Of a DNA stretch of 64,000 nt, positions 25,067-33,904 are shown piece by piece. Position 1 is the first letter of the stretch; each line of letters begins with the position of its first letter. Location: contig NZ_JANFYZ010000001.1 of assembly GCF_024460775.1 (NCBI RefSeq), positions 310,001 to 374,000 on the forward strand. Reading direction: 5' to 3'. The notes beneath the pieces are model-generated. The model searched no databases and was not told the DNA's origin. It worked only from the letters and a program-made list of their open reading frames with translations. Source of the stretch: Desulfovibrio desulfuricans. Its GTDB lineage: Bacteria; Desulfobacterota; Desulfovibrionia; Desulfovibrionales; Desulfovibrionaceae. A program made the translations under genes and the position numbers.

Positions 25067-26491
25067 CTACCATGCGGCTTGCACCGCTTCCCTGGCCAGC
25101 TGGAGCATGCTTTCCGGCGCAATGCCAAGGGCCAGAACCAGCCCCACAAGGCATATGCCCGCCATACGCGCGCCTGCGTGAGGCACAATGGGTTCCGCAT
25201 CATGTAGCGCGGCCTCGGTATACACGGCGCGCACCACCTGCAAATAATAGTAGATGCCGATTGCTGTGTTGATGGCGGCAATGATAACCAGGGCCGTATG
25301 CCCAGCCCGCCACGCGCCCGTCAGCAGCATGAACTTGCCCATAAAACCTACAAAGGGCGGAATGCCCGCCAGCGCGAACATGCTCACGCCAAGTACAAAG
25401 GCCAGCAGAGGCGAGCGCCGCGAAAGGCCGTTCAGATCCTTGATGCTCAGGTTCCGCCCATCGGGCGAAACCACGCACAGCACCAGAAATGCCGCCAGCA
25501 TCATAAACAGATAGCCGGTGGCATAATAGAGCGCCGTGGCAATGCCCCAGCCTTGCAGGGTCGCCATACCCATGAGGATGTACCCGGCATGCGCTATGCC
25601 CGAAAAGCCAAGCATGCGCTTGACGTCAGTCTGCACCAGCGCCGTGAGGTTGCCGTAGCACATGGACGCTATGGAAAGCCCGGTCAGCAGCAGCGCCACG
25701 TGCCCCTCGCCGGGATATGCCATGGCGCAGAACCGCGCCAGCACGGCCACGGCCACAATCTTGGGTATGGAGGCGATAAAGGCCGTGGTGTCGTTGGATG
25801 CGCCCTGGTACACGTCCGGCGCCCAGAAGTGGAAGGGAAACACCGCCAGCTTGAAGAACATGCCGCAAAAGAGCATCAGCAGCCCAACCAGAGGGGCGGC
25901 ATGTGATCCGGCTGTCCTCATGGCTGGCAATATCTGGTCAAGATAGGTGCTGCCCGCGATGCCAAAAATCCAGCTCATGCCAAAGAGCATGATGCCTGAG
26001 GCCGTCACGCCAAAGAGCAGATACTTGATGGCCGCCTCCATGGGCGCGCGCATGCTGTCCGAGGGGGTACGCATGGGCACCAGCAGGTAGAGCGAATACG
26101 AAGACAGTTCAAGGGCGATGAACAGGGTGATCAGCTCCACACTGCTTGAAAGCAGGGTCAGGCCCAGCAGGCTTGTGAGCAGAAAGAAATAATATTCCGG
26201 GCGCATGCGCACGGAAATACCCTTGGTGTCCGCCCCAAAAAGCAGCATCAGGGTAAAACCGATGGACATCACGCATTTTACCAGCTGCGAAAACAGGTCT
26301 ACCCTGTAGGCTCCGTAAAACAGGGTTCCCTTGGCAAAAAGGCAAAGAACGGAGGTAGCGGCAAAGGCTGCCCCAACGCAAAGAACCAGCAGGCGCAGGG
26401 TTTGCGTCCGGGCTTCCGTCAGAGTCATGCAAAATGCCAGCAGACACCCTGCAAGAAGAACCAGTTCCGGTGCAAAAAGATGTGCGTTCAT
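25067..26491 (-). CDS. nuoN: NADH-quinone oxidoreductase subunit N
   Basis: 474 residues, about 14 membrane helices, antiporter-like subunit of complex I. Typical motifs are LFIALELSSYSLYLLV (TM5 Glu), GMFFKLAVFPFHFWAPDVYQGA (TM7 Lys and broken-helix region) and LVQTDVKRMLGFSGIAHAGYILMG (TM8). It is one of the proton-pumping subunits of the membrane arm. It is the last gene of the nuo operon, 31 bases after nuoM, and ends at the bidirectional terminator. Confidence 0.95.
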   Translation of the reverse strand: MNAHLFAPELVLLAGCLLAFCMTLTEARTQTLRLLVLCVGAAFAATSVLCLFAKGTLFYGAYRVDLFSQLVKCVMSIGFTLMLLFGADTKGISVRMRPEYYFFLLTSLLGLTLLSSSVELITLFIALELSSYSLYLLVPMRTPSDSMRAPMEAAIKYLLFGVTASGIMLFGMSWIFGIAGSTYLDQILPAMRTAGSHAAPLVGLLMLFCGMFFKLAVFPFHFWAPDVYQGASNDTTAFIASIPKIVAVAVLARFCAMAYPGEGHVALLLTGLSIASMCYGNLTALVQTDVKRMLGFSGIAHAGYILMGMATLQGWGIATALYYATGYLFMMLAAFLVLCVVSPDGRNLSIKDLNGLSRRSPLLAFVLGVSMFALAGIPPFVGFMGKFMLLTGAWRAGHTALVIIAAINTAIGIYYYLQVVRAVYTEAALHDAEPIVPHAGARMAGICLVGLVLALGIAPESMLQLAREAVQAAW

Positions 26492-26522
26492 GCGTAGGCC
26501 TTATGTCTGTGCTTGGGGTTCA

Positions 26523-28046
26523 TCAACGCGCAATAAGTTCAGCAAGGGCCAGTGCGCTCGTGGCATGGTAGCCGGTCTGCGCCAGCAGATGGTCAAGGCT
26601 GGGCCTCATGACGCGCAAAAACGGTTCCGGGGCCAGCCCAATCCAGAAAACAAACACCAGCAGCGGGGCCAGGGTCACGGCCTCGCGCCAGCCAAGATCG
26701 TACATGCGCGACTGGTCGGGGTTGTTGATGCCGCCCCAGATCACCCGCTGCAACATGCGCAGCATGTAGGCCGCCGCCAGTATGGCACCGGGGATGGCGC
26801 AAACCGCAACGATCTTGTTGTTGAAAAATGCCCCGGCAAGGATAAGAAACTCGCCCACAAAACTGTTTGTGCCAGGAAAGGCCAGCGACGACAGCGAGAA
26901 AAACGTCAGATACGTCACATAGATGGGCATGAACTTGCCAAGCCCGGCCGCGTCCGAAAGCTCGCGGCTGTGCGAACGCTCGTACACCATGCCCACGCAG
27001 AGAAACAAAGCCCCTGTGGTGACGCCGTGATTGATCATCTGGAGCAGCGCGCCCTCAAGCCCCCGCTGGTTCAGGGCAAAGATGCCCAGTGTCACAAAAC
27101 CCATATGCCCCACGCTTGAGTAGGCAATGAGCTTCTTCATGTCCTGCTGCGCAAGGGCGGTCAGACCGCCGTAGATGATTCCTGCCACCGAGAGCCACTG
27201 CAGGGCGGGCAGCAGGCCGATAGCCGCGCCGGGCGTAATGGGCAGGCAAAAGCGCAAAAATCCGTATGTACCCATCTTGAGCAGCACAGAGGCCAGAATC
27301 ACCGAGCCTGCTGTCGGGGCTTCCACATGGGCCGCTGGCAGCCAGGTGTGGAAGGGAAACATGGGGACCTTGATGGCAAAAGCAATGAAAAAGGCCAGAA
27401 ATACCAAAAGCTGGAAACGCTCGGAATATTGCTGCCCCATGAGCGCGGGAATACTGAACGTCCCCTGATTGATGTACAGGGCCACAATGGCCACCAGCAG
27501 AAATACCGAACCCGCCAGGGTGTACAGAAAAAACTTGATGGAGGCGTAGCTCTTGCGCGGCCCGCCCCACACGGCGATGAGCAGATACATGGGAATAAGC
27601 ATGGCTTCCCACAGCACATAGAACAGTACCAGATCCAGCGCCATGAACACGCCGAGCATGGATGTTTCCATCACCAGCAGGCAGATCATGAATTCCTTTA
27701 CGCGGGTCTGGATGTACTTCCACGATCCCAGCACGCACAGCGGCATGATGAGCGTTGTCATCATCACCAGCAGCAGAGAAATGCCGTCCACGCCAAGGGT
27801 GTAGTTGACGTTAAAGCTGGCAATCCACGGGTGGTGCTCCGCAAACTGGTACAGGGCGGATGTGGGGTTGAACCGCGTAAACAGCGGCAGTGAAATGACG
27901 GCGTTTGCCAGAGTGACCAGCAGCGTCCACACCCGCACGCTGTTCTCCCCCGGCAGCAGGGGCACAATGACAGCCCCTGCCAGCGGCAGAAAAACAAGAA
28001 TGCTGAGGATGGGATACCCCAAGGTGTTCATGCTCAGAAAATCCAT
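26523..28046 (-). CDS. nuoM: NADH-quinone oxidoreductase subunit M
   Basis: 507 residues. It carries the NuoM hallmarks LVLFYVLWEAMLIPMYLLI (TM5 Glu), AFAIKVPMFPFHTWLPAAHVEAPT (TM7 Lys and discontinuous helix) and ALAQQDMKKLIAYSSVGHMGF (TM8 Lys). It forms a proton channel in the membrane arm of complex I. It lies 25 bases after the preceding NuoL/MrpD-type gene. Confidence 0.96.
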   Translation of the reverse strand: MDFLSMNTLGYPILSILVFLPLAGAVIVPLLPGENSVRVWTLLVTLANAVISLPLFTRFNPTSALYQFAEHHPWIASFNVNYTLGVDGISLLLVMMTTLIMPLCVLGSWKYIQTRVKEFMICLLVMETSMLGVFMALDLVLFYVLWEAMLIPMYLLIAVWGGPRKSYASIKFFLYTLAGSVFLLVAIVALYINQGTFSIPALMGQQYSERFQLLVFLAFFIAFAIKVPMFPFHTWLPAAHVEAPTAGSVILASVLLKMGTYGFLRFCLPITPGAAIGLLPALQWLSVAGIIYGGLTALAQQDMKKLIAYSSVGHMGFVTLGIFALNQRGLEGALLQMINHGVTTGALFLCVGMVYERSHSRELSDAAGLGKFMPIYVTYLTFFSLSSLAFPGTNSFVGEFLILAGAFFNNKIVAVCAIPGAILAAAYMLRMLQRVIWGGINNPDQSRMYDLGWREAVTLAPLLVFVFWIGLAPEPFLRVMRPSLDHLLAQTGYHATSALALAELIAR

Positions 28047-28071
28047 TGTGGCGATCTCCTTTCACCCCGGC

Positions 28072-29862
28072 TCAAACAAGAGCCAGCAGCGTGAGCACCA
28101 GGGCCACCACTGCGGCCATGGAAATAATGTTTATTTGCAGGCTGCCGCTCTGCACGTGCCGCAGCATTCCGCCAAGAGAGCGCACGCTGCGGGCCGTGCC
28201 GTCAACCACAGTATCAATGCCGTGCCAGTCAAACCATGACCAGAAGCGCGCCGTGCGCATGAGCGGCACTATACCCTGCCGGTTCCAGGCCTCGCCCACG
28301 GCATTGTCCGCAGACTGCACGGGCTTGCGCGCAAACCAGTAAAACAGCCTGCCGCCCATGCGGTAAAACCAGTCCAGATCCAGACTGATGGTGGGCTCCG
28401 GCGTGAGCTTTTTGAGCAGCAAAAAGAATCCCAGGGCCGTAAACAGCAGTATCTGCAAGGTTTCAGAAATATGCGCGGCGCTGTAGGGGTGGTACTGCGC
28501 CGCCACTTCGGGGAAGGGAAGCATGTCGTACAGGTACGGCGTGTGGCAGCCGATGAAGATGCACAAAAACGCCGCCACCGCCATGGCCGCCTGCATGTTG
28601 AGCGGCGGATCGCCCGCGCGTTCCCATGTTTCCTTGGAGCAGTTGTTTTTGCCAAACCAGATGAAGTAAGGAACCTTCAGACCCGTGTGCAGGAAGGTAC
28701 CCGCAGAAGCCAGGGTGAGCAGAAAGCCCGCCCAGTAGTTGTGCGCCTCAAATCCGGCGGCAACGATCATGGCCTTGGTCACAAAACCGCTGAACAGGGG
28801 AAAGGCCGAAATGGAAAGCCCGCCCACCAGAGTGAATACAAAGGTTTTGGGCATCTTTTTGTACAGGCCGCCCAACTGGGTGAACTTGCTCACGCCCGTC
28901 ATGTGCAGCACAGAGCCGCAGCCCATGAACAGCAGCCCCTTGTAGAGAATGTGGGCAAAGGCGTGGGCGCAGGCCCCGTTGATGGCCAGCGGCGTGCCTA
29001 TGCCCACAGCTGCCACCATGTAGCCCACCTGACTGATAATGTGGTAGGCCAGCAGGCGGCGGGCGTCGTTTTCAAGCACGGCGTACACAACACCGTACAG
29101 GGCCATGCACACGCCAAGCGGCACCAGAATTTCCATGCCCGCAAAGCTGCGCGCCAGCACATATACGGCGGTTTTGGTGGTAAAAGCGCACATGAATACC
29201 GCGCCTGTCACCGTGGCTTCGCCGTAGGCATCGGGCAGCCACGCATGCAAGGGCGGCACTGCCGCGTTGAGGATAAACCCGGCCATGATCAGGTAGGTGT
29301 AGAGCTGCGGATCAGCCACGCCGATGGGGCCGAAGGTCAGATCGCCCGTGGCCCGGTAGCGCAGCACAAGCCCTGCCAGCAGCAGCAAACCACCCGCGGT
29401 GTGCACCAGCAGATATCGGTAGCCGGAGGCCAGCGACTCCTTGCGCCGCCTGAACCACACCAGAAATACGGAGGAAAAGGCCATCAGCTCCCAAAAGAGA
29501 AAGAGCGTCAGGTAGTCCCCGCAAAAGATGACGCCCAGTGATCCTGCCACATATGTCCAGGCGGCGGAGTGCTGCGCGGCTTCTTCCACATGCAGGCCAT
29601 AGACCGAGCCGATCACGCACATGAGGGTCATGATGTAGGCAAAGACCATGCTCAACGCATCGACCTTGCCGAATATGAGTTGCCATTTCATGAAAGGCAG
29701 CACGCCGTATACTCCATTGTGCCCCTGCATGAGCAGCACGGCGCAAAAGGCCAGCACCGGCACAAGCACGATACATATCCGGCGCAGGGCCTTGGGCAGC
29801 AGCGGCAAAATTACCGCGCCCAGCAACAGAACTGCGGAGGGGTGAATCCATGGCTCAGTCAT
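28072..29862 (-). CDS. NuoL/MrpD-type antiporter-like subunit with long C-terminal extension
   Basis: 596 residues. The core has the antiporter-like fold (LFLFWELMAFSSVFLVWF, AAVPPLHAWLPDAYGEATVTG, LENDARRLLAYHIISQVGYM). The C-terminal 120 residues include an amphipathic stretch and a last helix (IISMAAVVALVLTLLALV), like the lateral-helix region of NuoL. The core motif GEATVTGA is closer to Mrp-type subunit D than to E. coli NuoL. It probably occupies the distal NuoL position. It overlaps the small membrane-protein gene by eight bases. A second such subunit is encoded at 30103, so the operon has one more antiporter-like subunit than usual. Confidence 0.88.
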   Translation of the reverse strand: MTEPWIHPSAVLLLGAVILPLLPKALRRICIVLVPVLAFCAVLLMQGHNGVYGVLPFMKWQLIFGKVDALSMVFAYIMTLMCVIGSVYGLHVEEAAQHSAAWTYVAGSLGVIFCGDYLTLFLFWELMAFSSVFLVWFRRRKESLASGYRYLLVHTAGGLLLLAGLVLRYRATGDLTFGPIGVADPQLYTYLIMAGFILNAAVPPLHAWLPDAYGEATVTGAVFMCAFTTKTAVYVLARSFAGMEILVPLGVCMALYGVVYAVLENDARRLLAYHIISQVGYMVAAVGIGTPLAINGACAHAFAHILYKGLLFMGCGSVLHMTGVSKFTQLGGLYKKMPKTFVFTLVGGLSISAFPLFSGFVTKAMIVAAGFEAHNYWAGFLLTLASAGTFLHTGLKVPYFIWFGKNNCSKETWERAGDPPLNMQAAMAVAAFLCIFIGCHTPYLYDMLPFPEVAAQYHPYSAAHISETLQILLFTALGFFLLLKKLTPEPTISLDLDWFYRMGGRLFYWFARKPVQSADNAVGEAWNRQGIVPLMRTARFWSWFDWHGIDTVVDGTARSVRSLGGMLRHVQSGSLQINIISMAAVVALVLTLLALV

Positions 29863-30106
29863 CGTAATAATCCTCGCGGGTCATAATGCCCAAATGGCCG
29901 AACCACTTGGAAACGATGATAATCACAACGCAGGCGACAAAGCCGAACGCGGCCCAGAATCCGGGTATGCGCTCCACAAAGGTGTGCACATGCTCTTTTG
30001 AAACAAACAGGGCGTCCCACACCACCAGCGCGGCCAGCACCACCAGGCACACGCGGATGGTAGCCTTGAGCCGGGCGCGGAAAAATTCGATGATGTTCAC
30101 TATCAT
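29855..30106 (-). CDS. Small membrane protein inside the nuo operon
   Basis: 83 residues with two predicted membrane helices (IRVCLVVLAALVVWDALFV and IPGFWAAFGFVACVVIIIVS), a basic N-terminus and an acidic tail (MTREDYYDD). It overlaps both neighbours (four bases with the upstream antiporter-like gene and eight downstream), so it is translated with them. I do not recognise a standard Nuo subunit. It may be an accessory subunit between the two antiporter-like proteins, comparable to the small subunits of Mrp complexes. Confidence 0.82.
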   Translation of the reverse strand: MIVNIIEFFRARLKATIRVCLVVLAALVVWDALFVSKEHVHTFVERIPGFWAAFGFVACVVIIIVSKWFGHLGIMTREDYYDD

Positions 30107-31596
30107 CCTGTCACCACCTTCACGAAGGACATGATGGCATCGGGGTAAATGCCGATGAACACGGAAACGCCAGCCGCTATGAGAATGGGCACAACCATGC
30201 TCAGCGGTGCTTCACGAATGCCCGTTTCTTCGCCTTCCGGCCTTTTGCCGAAAAATGCCTTGTAGGTCACAGGCGCAAAGTAGGCCACATTCAGGAGCGT
30301 ACTTGCCAGCAGCACCAGCAATATGCCCATGGAATGCGCGGGCATTTCCATTGCGCCCACCAGCAGCTTCCACTTGGTCACAAATCCTGCCACAGGCGGC
30401 GCGCCGATCATGGAAAGCGAGGCCACGGCAAAGGCCGCAAAGGTAAAGGGCATGGAGCGCCCAAGGCCGCTCATCTCAGAAATGCACTTTTTGTGCGTTG
30501 CCACATAGATCGCGCCTGCGCAGAAAAAGAGCGTTATCTTTGAGAATGCGTGGTTGGCGATGTGCACTATGCCTCCCTGTATGCCGTCTACGGTCAGGAG
30601 CGCCACGCCAAGCACGATGTAGGAGAGCTGGCTCACGGTTGAATATGCCAGCCGCGCCTTGAGGTTGTCCTTGGTCAGGGCAATGATGGAGGCCGCAAGA
30701 ATGGTGAACGAAACAAAGTAGGCCGTGGGCACGCCAAGGTTCAGGCTTTTCATCAAATCAGTGCCAAACACAAAGAGCATGACGCGCGTGGTGCAAAACA
30801 CGCCCACCTTGACCACCGCCACCGCATGCAGCAGGGCCGAAACAGGCGTGGGAGCAACCATTGCGCCCGGCAGCCAGTGGTGGAACGGCATGATGCCGTT
30901 CTTGGCAAAACCCAGGATGCAGCAAACGTACAGCACGGTTGCCAGCGCATCGCTGGCCCCGGCGGACAAGATGCCCGTGTGGCTGTTGTGGGCAAAGTCC
31001 AGATTGCCCGTCAGCACGTAGATGACGATCATGGCTGGCAGCACCAGCCCTTTTGCCGTGGTGGTCAGGTACACAATATACTTGCGCGCGCCGTCATAGC
31101 CCTCGGCATCCTGATGGTGGGCCACAAGAGGATAGGTGCACACGCTGACCACTTCATAGAACAGGTAGAGCGTAAACAGGTTGTCGGCAAAGGCCACGCC
31201 CATTGCCCCAAAAAGCGTCAGGGCAAAGCAGGCGCTGAAGCGCGTCTGGGCATGCTCGTTGAGGCCGCGCATGTACCCTGCCGCGTAAAAAACGGTGATA
31301 ATCCACAAAAACGAGCCAACCAGCGCAAATACCATGGAAAAAGCATCCGCCCGAAAGCTCACCGAAAGCCCCGGCAGGATGGGGAAAAGCGTGAGGTGCA
31401 GCGTGTGGCCAAGCCCCAGGGGCGCAGGCGCAACATCGCCGATCATGGAGGCGATGATGCAGAACATGACCACCGCCGTTACAAAAGAAACGGTCTCGCG
31501 CACGTTGGGCCGACGGCCCGTCAGCATTATCAGGCATGCGCCGATCAACGCTGTAAGTATGGCGGCCAGGGGTCTGACGGATTCAACAATATCCAT
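30103..31596 (-). CDS. NuoL/MrpD-type antiporter-like subunit
   Basis: 497 residues, about 14 helices. Motifs: YAAGYMRGLNEHAQTRF as in NuoL, LYLFYEVVSVCTYPLVA (TM5 Glu), GFAKNGIMPFHHWLPGAMVAPTPVSALLHAV (TM7 Lys plus broken-helix region) and TKDNLKARLAYSTVSQLSYI (TM8 Lys). It lacks the long lateral helix of NuoL. The motif set is shared by NuoL and Mrp subunits A/D, so the subunit name is left open. It starts 13 bases after nuoK, in the usual position of nuoL. Confidence 0.9.
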   Translation of the reverse strand: MDIVESVRPLAAILTALIGACLIMLTGRRPNVRETVSFVTAVVMFCIIASMIGDVAPAPLGLGHTLHLTLFPILPGLSVSFRADAFSMVFALVGSFLWIITVFYAAGYMRGLNEHAQTRFSACFALTLFGAMGVAFADNLFTLYLFYEVVSVCTYPLVAHHQDAEGYDGARKYIVYLTTTAKGLVLPAMIVIYVLTGNLDFAHNSHTGILSAGASDALATVLYVCCILGFAKNGIMPFHHWLPGAMVAPTPVSALLHAVAVVKVGVFCTTRVMLFVFGTDLMKSLNLGVPTAYFVSFTILAASIIALTKDNLKARLAYSTVSQLSYIVLGVALLTVDGIQGGIVHIANHAFSKITLFFCAGAIYVATHKKCISEMSGLGRSMPFTFAAFAVASLSMIGAPPVAGFVTKWKLLVGAMEMPAHSMGILLVLLASTLLNVAYFAPVTYKAFFGKRPEGEETGIREAPLSMVVPILIAAGVSVFIGIYPDAIMSFVKVVTG

Positions 31597-31608
31597 ATGC
31601 TGTTCCCC

Positions 31609-31938
31609 TTAACCTTTGAGGTCTGACGGAGCGTCCGTTTCAACAGATCTGTACAGCCGATACACCGCAATGATGATGGAAAGCACAATGACCGCTTCCG
31701 CCGCTGCGATGGCCATGACAAACAGGGCTGCGATCTGCCCGGTTGCCGTGTCTGGCGCGCAGAACCGGCCAAAGGCCATAAAGTTGACCGAAGCCCCGCA
31801 GAGGATAAGCTCGGACGCAATGAGCATGCCTATGAACGTGCGGCGCATGGCCATGCCGAACAGCCCCAGGCCGAACAGTGCCGCGCCGATGACCAGATAG
31901 GTTTCAAGAGACTGACTCAAGCTTGCGTAGTGCATCAC
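31609..31938 (-). CDS. nuoK: NADH-quinone oxidoreductase subunit K
   Basis: 109 residues with three helices. The buried Glu needed for proton transfer is in MLIASELILCGASVNFMAF, and a second is in IAAAEAVIVLSIIIAVYR. Length and motifs match NuoK/MnhC proteins. The start overlaps nuoJ by four bases. Confidence 0.95.
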   Translation of the reverse strand: MMHYASLSQSLETYLVIGAALFGLGLFGMAMRRTFIGMLIASELILCGASVNFMAFGRFCAPDTATGQIAALFVMAIAAAEAVIVLSIIIAVYRLYRSVETDAPSDLKG

Positions 31939-32459
31939 TTGTCCCTCCCGTGGCGGGCCAGTGCGAGCGCCCCCACCATGGCTACCACCAGAACCACGGA
32001 AATAAGTTCAAAGCTCATGGAATACGTGCTCAGCAAGGCCTGTCCGATGCGCTCGATGGTTCCTTCTATCTGCGACGGCGGCGTCTCCGGCCAGGGAGCC
32101 ACGATGGATTGCACCACAAGCGCCGCCGTGATGGCGCAACTGGCCGCAGCGCCCAGAAAAAGACTCAGCCTGTTGCGACGCGGGGCGCGGTTTGCGTCCG
32201 ACGTTTCAGCCAGCATGATGGCGAATGTAATGGTGACGCACAGCGCGCCCACATACACAAGCATCTGCATAAAGGCCACAAAGGGGCTGGAAAGGTAGTA
32301 ATAAAGCCCCGCCACGCCAGTGAAGCACAGGGCAAGCCCGGCCACGCGGCGTATGAGCGTGCGCGCCGAAACAGCCAGCACCGCGCCGCTAAACGTCACC
32401 AGCACAAAGAACCAGAAAATGCCCTCAGCCAGCGTTTGCATAGTTTCATGACTGGACAT
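31935..32459 (-). CDS. nuoJ: NADH-quinone oxidoreductase subunit J
   Basis: 174 residues with about five membrane helices. The segment SPFVAFMQMLVYVGALCVTITFAIML contains the conserved TM3 pi-bulge pattern of NuoJ. It starts on the last base of the nuoI stop and overlaps nuoK by four bases, so it is tightly coupled in the membrane-arm block. Confidence 0.94.
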   Translation of the reverse strand: MSSHETMQTLAEGIFWFFVLVTFSGAVLAVSARTLIRRVAGLALCFTGVAGLYYYLSSPFVAFMQMLVYVGALCVTITFAIMLAETSDANRAPRRNRLSLFLGAAASCAITAALVVQSIVAPWPETPPSQIEGTIERIGQALLSTYSMSFELISVVLVVAMVGALALARHGRDK

Positions 32460-32899
32460 CAGGGACGCTCCTTGAGCCGCCGTACAAGGTCAAAGTGATA
32501 CTCCGCCTCGTCAAACCCGGCCAGATTGTAGTCATGAGAAAACGTCAGCGCGTCTGTGGGGCACGATTCCACGCACATACCGCACAGGCTGCACTTGGTA
32601 AAATTCAGTTTGTAGCTCGTGAGGGTCTTCTTCTTGGCCCCATCCAGTTTTTCGCCCGCAAGCTCTATGCAGCCCGAGGGGCAGGCCTTCTGGCACGATC
32701 CGCACACAATGCACCTGTCCGTGCCGGTTTCCGGGTCGTATACAAGGTCGATATGGCCCCTGTAGCGCGGTGTTATGGGCAGCACCTCACGCGGGTAGGA
32801 TGATGTAACCACCGGCTTGAAAAAATAGCGCAGCGTTATGCCCATGCCCACAAAGAGGCTCCACCCGCCTGAAAAGATATTTTTAAAGTATGCGTTCAT
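32459..32899 (-). CDS. nuoI: NADH-quinone oxidoreductase subunit I
   Basis: 146 residues from ATG 32899, one base after the nuoH stop. Two 4Fe-4S motifs, CIVCGSCQKACPSGC and CSLCGMCVESCPTDAL, bind clusters N6a and N6b, which pass electrons to NuoB. The frame is open upstream to 32950, but that part is inside nuoH. In the absence of NuoEFG this subunit may receive electrons directly from ferredoxin or another donor. Confidence 0.95.
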   Translation of the reverse strand: MNAYFKNIFSGGWSLFVGMGITLRYFFKPVVTSSYPREVLPITPRYRGHIDLVYDPETGTDRCIVCGSCQKACPSGCIELAGEKLDGAKKKTLTSYKLNFTKCSLCGMCVESCPTDALTFSHDYNLAGFDEAEYHFDLVRRLKERP

Positions 32900-32900
32900 G

Positions 32901-33893
32901 TTACAGCACCTTGAGCAACGCGCTGGTAATGATGAGGTTGACGAGCGCAATGGGGATAAGCACCTTCCATGAGAGGTTCAGCAGGCCGTAGAAGGTTGTG
33001 CGCGGAAATGTCCAGCGCACCCAGATTACGGTAAAAATGACCGCGTAGAGTTTGATGGCAAACCAGTGCGCCCCCGGCCAAAGCCCCAGCGGGCAATCCC
33101 ACCCGCCAAGAAACAGCAGGGTCAGCAGACTGGCGCCAACCACCACGTTGGCGTACTCGCCCATAAAGTACACGCCAAACCCCATGCCCGAATATTCCGT
33201 AAAAGCGCCTGCGATCAGTTCGCTTTCCGCCTCGGCCATGTCAAAGGGGGCGCGGTTTGTCTCCGCCAGCATACAGATGAAAAAAATGATGAACGAAACC
33301 GGCATGAGCGGGCTTGCAGAAAGGCGCAGCACGTTCCAGTGCCAGAACCCGCCCGATTGCGTGGCAACGGTTTCGCTGAGGTTGAGAGTGCCCGTGACCA
33401 TCACAAGGCTCACTACAACAAGCAGCATGGGGATTTCGTAGGCCACGTTTTGCGAAACCACGCGCGCGGCGGAGATAACCGCGTACTTGTTGCGCGAACC
33501 CCACGCCCCGAGCAGGAGGCCCAGCACGTTTACCGAGGCAAAGGCGTAGATGGCCAACAGCCCCAGATCAAGGTTACGCGCCACAAGGCCTTCGGTGTAG
33601 GGAATAGTCACAAAACTCATGAAGGCCGGGGTCATGACCAGCACAGGCCCAAGGCAGAACAGCACGCCGTCTGCATCCTTGGGAATGAACACCTGTTTGG
33701 TCATGAGCTTGAAACCGTCCGCCAAGGGCTGCAACAGGCCATAGGGGCCAACTTCCTTGGGCCCTATGCGCCGCTGTATATGCCCTGCCACCTTGCGCTC
33801 AACCCACACCAGATAGGCCGCGTTAAGCGCCACAAAGACAAGGAATCCTACAAGATACCCCAGAAGACGCAGCATTTCGGAATAAAACGTCAT
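32901..33893 (-). CDS. nuoH: NADH-quinone oxidoreductase subunit H
   Basis: 330 residues, about eight membrane helices. It contains the quinone-channel loops VERKVAGHIQRRIGPKEVGPYG and ETNRAPFDMAEAESELIAGAFTEYSGM, both diagnostic for NuoH. It joins the membrane arm to the NuoB/NuoD quinone site. It starts 11 bases after nuoD. Confidence 0.97.
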   Translation of the reverse strand: MTFYSEMLRLLGYLVGFLVFVALNAAYLVWVERKVAGHIQRRIGPKEVGPYGLLQPLADGFKLMTKQVFIPKDADGVLFCLGPVLVMTPAFMSFVTIPYTEGLVARNLDLGLLAIYAFASVNVLGLLLGAWGSRNKYAVISAARVVSQNVAYEIPMLLVVVSLVMVTGTLNLSETVATQSGGFWHWNVLRLSASPLMPVSFIIFFICMLAETNRAPFDMAEAESELIAGAFTEYSGMGFGVYFMGEYANVVVGASLLTLLFLGGWDCPLGLWPGAHWFAIKLYAVIFTVIWVRWTFPRTTFYGLLNLSWKVLIPIALVNLIITSALLKVL

Positions 33894-33904
33894 AGCTGTG
33901 TTCC

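Noticed and set aside
28471-29541. A 356-codon plus-strand frame
   Set aside because: Antisense shadow of the NuoL/MrpD-type gene. High His/Gln content is typical of antisense reading of membrane-protein DNA.
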